A DNA stretch of 64,000 bases, from the NCBI RefSeq assembly GCF_017908035.1, contig NZ_JAEQMU010000001.1:1240001-1304000 (forward strand), in the 5' to 3' direction. The number at the start of each line of letters is the position of its first letter. Position 1 is the first letter of the stretch. Origin of the DNA: Sphingobacterium tabacisoli. GTDB lineage: Bacteria > Bacteroidota > Bacteroidia > Sphingobacteriales > Sphingobacteriaceae. The notes below the pieces were generated by a model. That model was not told where the DNA came from and searched no databases. It worked only from the letters and a program-made list of their open reading frames with translations. Of this stretch, positions 1 through 7,790 are shown in pieces. Made by a program: the position numbers and the translations under genes.

Positions 1-142
1 TATCTTGCCATTTTAAAGTATCTTGTGCTAAAATCGTTTTTGCCTCATGCGCTAACGTCGAAGCGTATACTGGGGACGCATCAACAGATGCGAAAGTAGC
101 AGGTAATAAAAATGCTACTGCTAAAGGTTTTAAAAATCTCAT
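1..142 (-). CDS. N-terminal fragment of a secreted protein (runs off the window)
   Basis: An open frame starts at the ATG at 142 and stays open to the window edge, giving 47 residues. It opens with two basic residues and a hydrophobic stretch (MRFLKPLAVAFLLPATFA), a convincing Sec signal peptide, with likely cleavage within the following SVDASPVYA segment. The mature part seen is too short to assign a family. It is divergent from xerD, the two starts being about 90 bases apart. Function unknown. Confidence 0.6.
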   Translation of the reverse strand, partial: MRFLKPLAVAFLLPATFASVDASPVYASTLAHEAKTILAQDTLKWQD

Positions 143-223
143 TAATTTAGCATGTTTAATTTTTTGGCAAAATACCATTAAAAAATTACTAAACATATTA
201 AGCAATAATAAAATTACAATATT

Positions 224-231
224 TAATTTTG
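224..231 (+). promoter_or_regulatory. Possible -7 box for xerD
   Basis: TAATTTTG fits the Bacteroidota -7 consensus TAnnTTTG. It ends only four bases before the xerD ATG, so if it is used the mRNA would have almost no leader. No clear TTG lies about 20 bases upstream, so this is tentative. Confidence 0.35.
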
Positions 232-234
232 TAT

Positions 235-1128
235 ATGGACTGGAATACTACATCTAAGGATTTTAAAAGATACTTGGAATTTGAGCGGAATCTTTCTCAA
301 AATTCAATTTCTGCCTATCTTAATGACGTACAAAAACTCAAAATATACTGTGAGGATCTGAATCTAGAAATTAAGGATCTGTCTCCACGTCATATACAGG
401 ATTTCCTCGTATGGATGAGCACTTTTTCCATTTCAACTTTTACCCAAGCTAGATTAATCTCTGGCCTGAAAGCATACTTTAATTACTTACAGTTAGAACA
501 CGAGCTAGATCCCAATCCAATTGAGCTTATAGAAACACCACGCCTGGAACGAAAAATACCAGATGTCTTACATATTGAGGAAATAGATGCCTTAATCAAC
601 GCCATAGATCTATCCAGCCCTGAGGGAGCCCGAAACAAAGCAATATTAGAAGTCTTATACGGTTGTGGGCTCCGGGTTTCTGAGCTTATCAACTTAAAGA
701 TATCCAACCTTTTCCTCGATATTGATTTCATTAAAATTGAAGGGAAAGGCAGTAAAGAACGTTTAGTGCCCATCGGTAGCCAAGCCATTAAGTACCTAAA
801 GATCTACCTGCAGGAAGTACGCAACCAACAGAAAATAAAACTAGGCCATGAGGATTTTGTATTTCTCAATCGTCGTGGCGCCGCGCTCTCGAGAGTAATG
901 ATTTTTATAATAATCAAAGAACTCGCTACTAAAATTGGGTTGAATAAACAAATCAGTCCACATACTTTCCGACACAGCTTCGCCTCCCACCTTGTGGAAG
1001 GAGGAGCCGACCTACGAGCTATACAGGACATGCTTGGTCATGAAAGCATCACGACAACAGAGATTTACACCCATATAGACAAAGAATACCTCCAGTCGGT
1101 AATTACGCAGTTTCACCCGAGGTCATAG
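235..1128 (+). CDS. xerD: Tyrosine recombinase XerD (chromosome dimer resolution)
   Basis: Site-specific tyrosine recombinase of 297 aa, the normal XerC/D length; in the family it resolves chromosome dimers at dif together with FtsK. An N-terminal SAM-like core-binding domain (about 1-85) precedes the catalytic domain. The catalytic set is complete: Arg147 (GLRVSEL), Lys174, His243 and Arg246 (HTFRHSFASHL), His269 (LGHESITTTEIY) and the nucleophile Tyr278. The HPR tail is typical of XerD. The frame extends two codons further to a TTG, but the ATG at 235 gives the usual MxW start. XerD rather than XerC is judged from the N- and C-termini only. Confidence 0.88.
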   Translation: MDWNTTSKDFKRYLEFERNLSQNSISAYLNDVQKLKIYCEDLNLEIKDLSPRHIQDFLVWMSTFSISTFTQARLISGLKAYFNYLQLEHELDPNPIELIETPRLERKIPDVLHIEEIDALINAIDLSSPEGARNKAILEVLYGCGLRVSELINLKISNLFLDIDFIKIEGKGSKERLVPIGSQAIKYLKIYLQEVRNQQKIKLGHEDFVFLNRRGAALSRVMIFIIIKELATKIGLNKQISPHTFRHSFASHLVEGGADLRAIQDMLGHESITTTEIYTHIDKEYLQSVITQFHPRS

Positions 1129-1154
1129 ACTAACGCAACAAAGTGTATTTAAAT

Positions 1155-1171
1155 TTGCAACATTGATGCAA
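1155..1171. promoter_or_regulatory. Fur/Zur-like palindromic operator
   Basis: A 17-bp imperfect palindrome: arms TTGCAAC and GATGCAA (6 of 7 bases match) around ATT. It overlaps the probable -33 element of the promoter for the metal-uptake-like locus that follows. Its length, symmetry and position suit a Fur-family repressor site. Which regulator binds is inference; no Fur or Zur gene lies in this window. Confidence 0.5.
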
Positions 1172-1185
1172 TAAAGATATCTTTG
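1155..1185 (+). promoter_or_regulatory. Promoter of the His-rich protein / TonB receptor locus
   Basis: TTG at 1155-1157 and a perfect TAnnTTTG box (TATCTTTG, 1178-1185) are 20 bases apart. The expected transcription start falls at about 1189-1192, which is on or next to the ATG of the first gene, suggesting a leaderless message. Confidence 0.6.
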
Positions 1186-1191
1186 CATGCA

Positions 1192-1515
1192 ATGCATATC
1201 TTCATTAAAACAGTTGCTCTCCTATTCGCTATAATCCATCTATGGGTTTCAGGAAGCTTACTGCTACACAAACATGACGATTGCCATCAGCACGAGAACA
1301 ACTCATGCCAACATACGGATGAATCGACGGTACATGATGACTGTGCTATCTGTTATTACATCTATCTGCCAAATTCATTGGCTCCAACAGACGCCTTACA
1401 ATTAGCATACATACCCTCTTTTTTTTATTCAACGTACGACGTATCACTCGATATCACTATAGTAACACTTAAGCCTCGTCTATACACCAACAGAGGTCCT
1501 CCGATGTATAGTTAA
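1192..1515 (+). CDS. Small His/Cys-rich membrane protein, probable metal-uptake accessory
   Basis: A 107-aa protein with one hydrophobic segment near the N-terminus (about 3-25, signal or anchor) followed by a metal-ligand-rich stretch containing HKHDDCHQHE, a Cys-Gln-His, and HDDCAIC. It ends in an RGPP motif, which I associate with small proteins encoded before TonB-dependent receptors in Bacteroidota. The frame can be extended three codons to a TTG, but the ATG at 1192 coincides with the predicted transcription start. It sits 110 bases before the receptor gene, in the same direction. Metal binding and delivery to the receptor are inferred from residues and context; zinc or copper are the obvious candidates. 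The exact function is unknown. Confidence 0.7.
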   Translation: MHIFIKTVALLFAIIHLWVSGSLLLHKHDDCHQHENNSCQHTDESTVHDDCAICYYIYLPNSLAPTDALQLAYIPSFFYSTYDVSLDITIVTLKPRLYTNRGPPMYS

Positions 1516-1625
1516 ATCAATACAGCTACTACTATGTTGTAGAGTTCCCCTATCACTGGACAACGCAATTTTGTTTTCCACGGATAAGGTATACACTTAA
1601 TTAAGATTTACTAACGACGCTATTC

Positions 1626-3938
1626 ATGAAGACGATTATCGTTTTAATCGCTCAGTGGGCATTATATACATCTATATTTGCCTACGGCCAACAGTGTAAT
1701 TTAACACTAAAAGTACGACTGATTGATGCTGAAAACCATCAGTCAATTGGCAATGCACATCTGTATTTGAACAATAATATACGTCCAAATGAACTCAGCC
1801 AAGGGGATTATCTATTTAGGCATATATGCAAAGGGACATCTTCACTCTATATAAACCGTAATGGCTACGAAAAAAAAGAAGTCCATATCAAAATCAACCA
1901 GGACACGGCATTAACAATTGTGTTGCTAAAAGAAATGCAACAACTGGATGCAGTTACCGTCACAGCCAATGCACAAGTCAATGCTCCCAAAACCTCGGTT
2001 ACACTCCATAAAGAACAAAGACAGGAGAGTCAGGGTAAAAATCTAGCGGGTGTCCTCAGTGAGATCGCAGGGATCAATACTCTAAAAACCGGAGCTAATA
2101 ATGGAAAACCTGTTATAAATGGATTATATGGCAATAGGCTATTGCTCATAAACCACGGGGTAAGACATGAAAGCCAGCAATGGGGAACAGACCATGCTCC
2201 AGAAGTAGATCCTTTTTCAGCAGAAGAGATTACGGTAATAAAAAGTTCGGACGCGGTCCGATTTGGACCTGATGCACTGGGAGGAATTATCAAAATAGGC
2301 CCTTCTGCTATCGCTACAGATCGAAAAGCCAAAAGTAGCCACGCAATCCTATTCAATAGCAATGGACGAGGACTACTTCTCAACAATAAACTGGAGGGAA
2401 CGATAGGACAGTTCTCCTACCGAACAGGAATAACGACGGCTAAACAAGGTAATCTGAAATCAGCGGACTATTACCTCGGGAACACCGGTAATGAGGAGCT
2501 TCATGGTAATTTTTTCGCATCCTATGTAACGGGTAAAAACACGTTCAGGATGTACCTAAGTCATTTTGGGAATACTTTAGGTGTATTCCAAGGTGCCCAT
2601 ATCGGTTCGAAAGAGGACATATTGGCAAGAATAGAACACGGGAAACCATTTGAAGAATACGGTTTTTCCTATAAAATCGGTTCTCCAAAACAGCGCGTAA
2701 CCCATCAACTGGCTAAGCTCGAATACCTATACCAGATTGACGATAGCAGTCAGCTCGAAGCGCAATACAGTATACAACGTAATCATAGAAAAGAGTTTGA
2801 CCTGCGTCGTGTTGCTGAAAATAATGTCCCTATGGCTGATATACTTCTAAATACACAACAATTGGAATTGGTATATAACCGTCCATATTTTATGGCTGGC
2901 ATTTCGGGAAGTCTGCAGACCAATAACAATGTACCCGGAACAGGCTCAACTCCTATCATTCCGAATTTCGAGAATCATGGACTCGGCGCATTCGCCAGCA
3001 TCAAGGTACCATTCAAGAGCTATTTGGTAGAAACGGGAATACGCTACGACTACAAGTTCTTCGATGCAGCCGGTTATCAATACGATTATTCGAAGATAAC
3101 CGAGGATGGATTGATTCCGCAATACCTTATGACGGATAGAAAGCATTTTCACAACATTTCAGGGGTAGCTGGAATCAGTCAACGTGTCAACGCTATATTT
3201 ACCTGGAAAAGTAATCTAGGCTTAGCGTGGCGTGCACCTTCTGCCAATGAACTCTACAGCGATGGAATACATCATGGTACGGGCACCTATGAAGTTGGGA
3301 ATAAGAATCTGAAGAGTGAAAGAGGTTTGAAATGGATAAATTCCCTTTCGATGGACAAGGGTATCATCCGGGCAAACGTAGACCTGTTTGCGCAGGTGAT
3401 AGAAAATTATATCTATAGCCAACCTGTCCCAGATTCTACACGCCAAACTATCCGTGGTACATTTCCGCTCTTTCAATACCAGCAGGATCGAGCATTCTTC
3501 TATGGTGCGGACTTATCGACCCTAGCCGACATCAACCAAAACTGGCAATACGGACTAAACATATCTATTGTCAAAGCCAAGAACGTCACGAAAGATGAGT
3601 TCCTTCCTAATATACCAGCCTGGAAACTGCAGCAGCATCTCTCCTATCGCTTTGCCCCCAACCAGGTACTAAGCTATATCAAGATCAAGCATCATTTTCA
3701 AGCTAAGCAAACACGGTATGAGCCGAATTCGGACTTTGCTCCACCACCTGCAGCATATCATCTCTTTGACGCAGTACTGGCTTCTTCTATTAAACTCAAA
3801 TCCCAACGAACAGCAGAACTCCAACTTGCCGTCGACAATGTCTTTAACGAGGCTTACAAAGACTATATGGATCGGTTTAGATACTACGCACATGCGTTAG
3901 GACGCAATGTGTCTCTTAAAGTCAATTTTACATTTTAA
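1626..3938 (+). CDS. TonB-dependent outer-membrane receptor, probable metal importer
   Basis: A 770-aa protein with a signal peptide (1-22, ending AYGQ), a carboxypeptidase-like regulatory domain (about 25-100), a plug domain (about 115-235) and a C-terminal beta barrel ending in the aromatic residue Phe, as outer-membrane proteins do. The plug segment with GNRLLLINHGVRHESQQWG and DHAPEVDPF is His/Asp-rich and resembles ZnuD-type zinc and related cation receptors. It needs TonB-ExbBD, not encoded here. It lies between a small His-rich protein and a His-rich lipoprotein (12-base gap), so the three probably form one uptake unit. The TonB-receptor assignment is secure; the substrate is inference. 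Confidence 0.88.
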   Translation: MKTIIVLIAQWALYTSIFAYGQQCNLTLKVRLIDAENHQSIGNAHLYLNNNIRPNELSQGDYLFRHICKGTSSLYINRNGYEKKEVHIKINQDTALTIVLLKEMQQLDAVTVTANAQVNAPKTSVTLHKEQRQESQGKNLAGVLSEIAGINTLKTGANNGKPVINGLYGNRLLLINHGVRHESQQWGTDHAPEVDPFSAEEITVIKSSDAVRFGPDALGGIIKIGPSAIATDRKAKSSHAILFNSNGRGLLLNNKLEGTIGQFSYRTGITTAKQGNLKSADYYLGNTGNEELHGNFFASYVTGKNTFRMYLSHFGNTLGVFQGAHIGSKEDILARIEHGKPFEEYGFSYKIGSPKQRVTHQLAKLEYLYQIDDSSQLEAQYSIQRNHRKEFDLRRVAENNVPMADILLNTQQLELVYNRPYFMAGISGSLQTNNNVPGTGSTPIIPNFENHGLGAFASIKVPFKSYLVETGIRYDYKFFDAAGYQYDYSKITEDGLIPQYLMTDRKHFHNISGVAGISQRVNAIFTWKSNLGLAWRAPSANELYSDGIHHGTGTYEVGNKNLKSERGLKWINSLSMDKGIIRANVDLFAQVIENYIYSQPVPDSTRQTIRGTFPLFQYQQDRAFFYGADLSTLADINQNWQYGLNISIVKAKNVTKDEFLPNIPAWKLQQHLSYRFAPNQVLSYIKIKHHFQAKQTRYEPNSDFAPPPAAYHLFDAVLASSIKLKSQRTAELQLAVDNVFNEAYKDYMDRFRYYAHALGRNVSLKVNFTF

Positions 3939-3950
3939 CAATTTATTCTG

Positions 3951-4577
3951 ATGAAAAAATACATAACTATACTATTCATTTCTATTTTCGCCCTTACTAC
4001 TGCTTGTAAAAAAGATGAACCTACACCAGAAACAGATCAAGAAGAAGTAGGTTCGGCATCGATCACTTTTACAGAGGTCGCAGCTGAAGCACATGGTGAC
4101 CACTACCACTACGCTGAGATAGAAAACCCTGAAGTCGAGAAAATAGATTTTACAGGTAGCCAGATGTTGCCACCAGCAGGAGCTCACACTCATTTGGAAG
4201 TGGGAAAATCATACCGTTTCAATGTCACGATCAAAGACTTTGCTGGACGCGAAACCCAACAGTCTTTTGTAGAAAAAGATGACCATCACTTTGCCTTTAT
4301 CTTAAATATACCAGAGAACCATGCCTTTGTGACATACAGTGACAAGAAAAATGATGGAACTAAGGTCAAAGTAGGTGTACAAGGTTATATAACAGTATTG
4401 AAAGCGTCTTCAACGTTTACAACCCGCTATATCATGCGCCACCTAAATCCCAAAGTTAAAGAAACGATCGATCCGAAGAAAGATTGGAATAATACAAACT
4501 TCACTTCTTTCACTGGAGCAAATGATCTAGATCTTAAATTCGATCTTCACTTTACGGAAGACGGGCACGGTCACTAA
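3951..4577 (+). CDS. His-rich lipoprotein, probable surface metal-binding partner of the receptor
   Basis: A 208-aa protein with a lipoprotein signal (MKKYITILFISIFALTTAC; lipobox LTTAC, lipidated Cys19). The mature chain has several His clusters: HGDHYHY, HTH, DDHHF and the very C-terminus DGHGH. The rest looks like a beta-sandwich; no named family is recognised. It is 12 bases downstream of the receptor gene and is followed by a strong hairpin terminator, so it is the last gene of the locus. A role in catching metal ions at the cell surface for the receptor is inferred from the His clusters and position. Confidence 0.75.
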   Translation: MKKYITILFISIFALTTACKKDEPTPETDQEEVGSASITFTEVAAEAHGDHYHYAEIENPEVEKIDFTGSQMLPPAGAHTHLEVGKSYRFNVTIKDFAGRETQQSFVEKDDHHFAFILNIPENHAFVTYSDKKNDGTKVKVGVQGYITVLKASSTFTTRYIMRHLNPKVKETIDPKKDWNNTNFTSFTGANDLDLKFDLHFTEDGHGH

Positions 4578-4590
4578 TTAGCAATTCTAC

Positions 4591-4629
4591 AAAAAAAGAG
4601 CATTTGATAATATCAAATGCTCTTTTTTT
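4591..4629. terminator. Bidirectional intrinsic terminator
   Basis: Near-perfect inverted repeat: arms 4591-4609 and 4611-4629 (core GAGCATTTGAT) with an A run on one side and a T run on the other. It can end both the lipoprotein transcript and the tRNA-Arg transcript coming from the minus strand. Confidence 0.9.
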
Positions 4630-4631
4630 TG

Positions 4632-4703
4632 TGTCCCCGGCGGGAGTCGAACCCACATCTTCAGAACCGGAATCTGAAATTCTATCCATTAAACTACGGA
4701 GAC
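4632..4703 (-). tRNA. tRNA-Arg (anticodon CCG)
   Basis: Folds as a 72-nt cloverleaf. The acceptor stem GTCTCCG pairs with CGGGGAC and has discriminator A. The anticodon stem TCAGA/TCTGA carries loop TTCCGGT, so the anticodon is CCG, reading CGG. The T arm has GGGTTCGACTCCC. No CCA is encoded. Confidence 0.95.
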
Positions 4704-4710
4704 CGTTCCG

Positions 4711-4718
4711 CAAAAATA
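4711..4718 (-). promoter_or_regulatory. -7 box of the tRNA-Arg(CCG) promoter
   Basis: On the minus strand this reads TATTTTTG, a TAnnTTTG match, ending eight bases before the tRNA 5' end. The -33 element is not clear. Confidence 0.55.
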
Positions 4719-5330
4719 TAACTTTTATGTGAAACTAAAACTTTTTTTGCCAATCATTCTGAAAAGACTTTATAATAGCTTAACAAACAATATTTTACTT
4801 TGCATTTATCAAAACACTTATTCTTGCTAATGAAACTTTCATGATTCATTCTGATCACTAACAGACATAAACCGACACTCTGCATTATCAAGAGAGCTCA
4901 TTGATCCCTTGGAATATAGAATCGAATCAATAACACATACACTTTCAGAAAAATCAAAGGGAACTCAATTTAAAAGGTTTCTTTAAAGAGGCTGAGAAAA
5001 GAAAAAGCCTGAGAGAATCAGGCGATTTCTCAGGCTTTAAAATTTGACCTCTAGACGAGGCAATCAACCTAAACCTAAGCGAAGGTAACATATATTTTCC
5101 ATTCAATCCAAACATTTTTGGATCAAAAAAACACATAACGAGCTAAAACACTGATATTCAGGGAAATAATTTACTAATAAGAAAAAGAGGCGAGGACTAT
5201 ATACCCCATCGCACCACTCCGTTATAGGAATTAGTTAAAGTTAGTGTATTATTTACACAAATAAAAATAAATTGCTTTTTATCTTATTTTTTAACAGACT
5301 GAACAACTAACAATCCCTTGACCAAAAGAG
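4719..5330. other. Gene-free spacer with one stable hairpin (5004-5038)
   Basis: About 600 AT-rich bases between the tRNA-Arg promoter and the ribE promoter. No convincing coding frame was found; a 60-codon minus-strand frame at 4954-5136 has no family features. The one clear structure is a stem of 11 bp, AAAGCCTGAGA (5004-5014) with TCTCAGGCTTT (5028-5038) around a 13-base loop, with no U tract after it. A similar GGCTGAGAAA at about 4990-4999 could compete for the same right arm. No FMN riboswitch consensus was seen. Confidence 0.5.
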
Positions 5331-5361
5331 TTGCTTATACGTATTCATTTGTCTAATTTTG
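5331..5361 (+). promoter_or_regulatory. ribE promoter
   Basis: TTG (5331-5333), 20 bases, then TAATTTTG (5354-5361), a full match to the Bacteroidota consensus. The expected start is near 5366, about 18 bases before the ribE ATG. Confidence 0.7.
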
Positions 5362-5383
5362 CGTAAACATCTTTTTAGCACTT

Positions 5384-5974
5384 ATGTTCACTGGTATTAT
5401 CGAAACATTAGGGACCGTCACGAAAATCGAACGGGAACAAACAAATCTTCATATTTATATTAACTCGGACTTATCTTCTCAATTGAAAATCGACCAGAGT
5501 GTATCTCACAATGGCGTATGTCTTACTGTGGTAGGTATAGAAGGAGACATCCATAAAGTTACTGCTATTGACGAAACGTTACAAAAAACGAGTTTAAATA
5601 CTCTTGAGGAGGGACAGCTAATCAATATTGAACGCTGTACACAGGCAAACGGAAGGTTTGATGGCCATATCGTACAGGGACACGTAGACCAGACAGCGGT
5701 ATGTATATCGAAAGAGAATCACGATGGCAGCTGGTTATTTACATTTCAGTACGATCCATCTCTTAGTAATATCACGGTCGAAAAGGGTTCAATAGCGGTA
5801 AACGGCATCAGCCTAACTGTGGTAAACTCCCTGCAAGACCGTTTTTCTGTAGCGATTATTCCTTATACGATAGAAAACACAAACTTAAAACATGTGGAGG
5901 TGGGTACTGTAGTCAACCTCGAGTTTGACATCGTAGGAAAGTATATCTCAAAAATAATGGCTCTTAGAAACTAA
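5384..5974 (+). CDS. ribE: Riboflavin synthase, alpha subunit
   Basis: Converts two molecules of 6,7-dimethyl-8-ribityllumazine to riboflavin plus a pyrimidinedione, the last step of riboflavin synthesis. The 196-aa length and the MFTGIIE start are typical. Two lumazine-binding repeats are visible, about 1-95 and 96-190, each with a Gly-hydrophobic-Ser-Leu-Thr-Val-Val type segment (VCLTVVG and ISLTVVN), and GRFDGHIVQGHVD at the join. It stands alone under its own promoter. Its stop codon lies in the loop/right arm of a hairpin terminator shared with the convergent ClC gene. Confidence 0.95.
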   Translation: MFTGIIETLGTVTKIEREQTNLHIYINSDLSSQLKIDQSVSHNGVCLTVVGIEGDIHKVTAIDETLQKTSLNTLEEGQLINIERCTQANGRFDGHIVQGHVDQTAVCISKENHDGSWLFTFQYDPSLSNITVEKGSIAVNGISLTVVNSLQDRFSVAIIPYTIENTNLKHVEVGTVVNLEFDIVGKYISKIMALRN

Positions 5975-5985
5975 GAGCCATTATT
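5953..5985. terminator. Hairpin terminator across the ribE stop codon
   Basis: Perfect 15-bp inverted repeat: AATAATGGCTCTTAG (5953-5967), loop AAA, CTAAGAGCCATTATT (5971-5985). The ribE TAA is in the right arm and the convergent ClC gene ends three bases further on, so it can serve both strands. Confidence 0.8.
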
Positions 5986-5987
5986 TA

Positions 5988-7778
5988 TTATTCGAGGTAT
6001 GTCCCCTGCCTCATCAGAAGCGCTCTATACTTATTGAATACCGCTGCTTTTGAAATGAATCCAAGATATCTATCCTGACTATCCACGACAGGCAGTATCC
6101 AGACATCATCTTTATTCATTTTTTGCATTACGCGTTCCATATCCTCATTTTCTTTGATAATATCAACTGGTTTTTGAGCCAACGACGCGAACGTACGTTC
6201 AGCCCCTTCTTCCTCGCCTAATAAAATAGAAAACAGCCGTTCGCTGTATATTATCCCTAAAAGCTTCCGCTCATCATCAACTATGGGGAAAATATTTCGC
6301 TTCGAATGGATAATATCGCCTTTTCTATCAAGTGGGGTTTCGTTAGGTTTTAACAAGACGAAATTTTGCTCTATCACATAACGTAGCTTCATCATGCTTA
6401 ACACCGTCCTGTCCTTGTCTTCATAGGAAATCAAATCGCCCGATTCGGCAAGGACTTTAGTATAGATGGAGTGTTTCATCACCGCTCTATTTATCAGATA
6501 AGAGATGGAGGCGACAATCATCAAGGGAACCATCAGTGCATAGCCCCCCGTAATCTCGGCAATCAGAAATATCCCGGTCAATGGGGCGTGCATAATGCCA
6601 CTTAATGCTCCGGCCATACCTGCCATTACAAAATTCGGTACATTCAGCTCGATGACACCAGTCAAATTAACACCATAAGCAAAGGCAAAGCCTAAAAGTC
6701 CTCCCATCACCAAACTGGGACCAAAAACACCTCCATTACCGCCTCCACTGATAGTAAATAGAGACGCTAGGGATTTTGCAAACAAGGTCAGTACCGTATA
6801 ACATACCACTATCCAACCAATCCCCCTGAAATCGGAGAACAAACTGTTCTTAACAATGGAATCAAACTGCCCATCTAAAATCTGCTGTATCGTGAGATAA
6901 CCTTCTCCATATAGCGCAGGGAAAACCAAAATCAGCAACCCTAATGCTAGACCACTACTCCAAACTTTATTGTAAGGGTTCTGGATCTTTGAAAACCAAC
7001 TTTTCACCTGTTGGCTGAGCTTCGAAAAATAAACCGTAAACAGTCCTATCAAAATGGCCAAAAGAAAATAAAAGAACAATGCTCCTACTTCCCAATCGGT
7101 GAGCGCAGTATGGAAAAGAGGTTCGCTGTACAAAAGCCTGGATACAACCGCAGCCAGAGCTGACGAAATCAATAAGGGAATAAAGGCAGGAATGGAAAAT
7201 TCTGGAAGCAATATTTCAATGGCGAAAATCATTCCAGCTATGGGACTATTAAAAGCCCCCGATATACCAGCGGCAGCCCCGCAGGCCAATAACATGGTCA
7301 CCTCTCTATAACTTAACCCAAAGAAACGACCGATATTGGACCCGATCGCCGAGCCGCTATATGCAATCGGCGCCTCCAATCCACAGGAACCTCCAAAACC
7401 CACTGTAATCGCACTCGTCACGATCTGTGAGTAGACATTGTGCACCTCTATCCGACTGGACCGCCTGGAGATGGAATAGATAATAGGTGTGATCCCATGT
7501 TCAAATGTCTTGCCTTTCAAAAACTTGCGTACATATAGTACGCTTAACAATATACCTATCAGGGGAAAAATAAGATAAACGGAATACTTGATATGCCACT
7601 CGACATCATCCTGCAAGGCAGACGCAATAAAATGTGTCAGTCCTTTAAGTAGCGCAGCCGCCAATCCACCAATCAGTCCAACCAAAAAAGCAAGTATTAC
7701 TAAAAAGTTTCGGTTCGAAAGTCTTTCCATCCGCCACTTATTAATCCGATCCAATCTCTTCAGAAATCTACTCCTCAT
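5988..7778 (-). CDS. ClC-type chloride channel/transporter with C-terminal CBS pair
   Basis: A 596-aa polytopic membrane protein of the ClC family. The N-terminal two-thirds carries the ClC core: HGITP in place of GSGIP, the selectivity loop GSCGLEAP that keeps the gating Glu, and SGGGNGGVFGPSLVMGG on the late helix. The internal proton glutamate equivalent to E. coli ClC Glu203 appears to be Ile (IFAIEIL), so it may be a channel or an unusual exchanger. Residues from about 430 form two CBS domains, which in the family bind adenine nucleotides. It lies 12 bases downstream of oxyR on the same strand, so the two are probably co-transcribed. Substrate is not certain. Confidence 0.88.
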   Translation of the reverse strand: MRSRFLKRLDRINKWRMERLSNRNFLVILAFLVGLIGGLAAALLKGLTHFIASALQDDVEWHIKYSVYLIFPLIGILLSVLYVRKFLKGKTFEHGITPIIYSISRRSSRIEVHNVYSQIVTSAITVGFGGSCGLEAPIAYSGSAIGSNIGRFFGLSYREVTMLLACGAAAGISGAFNSPIAGMIFAIEILLPEFSIPAFIPLLISSALAAVVSRLLYSEPLFHTALTDWEVGALFFYFLLAILIGLFTVYFSKLSQQVKSWFSKIQNPYNKVWSSGLALGLLILVFPALYGEGYLTIQQILDGQFDSIVKNSLFSDFRGIGWIVVCYTVLTLFAKSLASLFTISGGGNGGVFGPSLVMGGLLGFAFAYGVNLTGVIELNVPNFVMAGMAGALSGIMHAPLTGIFLIAEITGGYALMVPLMIVASISYLINRAVMKHSIYTKVLAESGDLISYEDKDRTVLSMMKLRYVIEQNFVLLKPNETPLDRKGDIIHSKRNIFPIVDDERKLLGIIYSERLFSILLGEEEGAERTFASLAQKPVDIIKENEDMERVMQKMNKDDVWILPVVDSQDRYLGFISKAAVFNKYRALLMRQGTYLE

Positions 7779-7790
7779 ATGATTTTTTGT

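Noticed and set aside
4985..5030. TPP riboswitch suggested by CTGAGA-like sequences
   Set aside because: The second conserved TPP block is absent and there is no thiamine gene nearby.
4954..5136. 60-codon minus-strand frame in the ribE upstream spacer
   Set aside because: Crosses the orphan hairpin and shows no recognisable protein features.
4719..5383. FMN riboswitch before ribE
   Set aside because: The conserved RFN blocks are not visible, and ribE has a normal promoter only about 18 bases upstream of its predicted start region.
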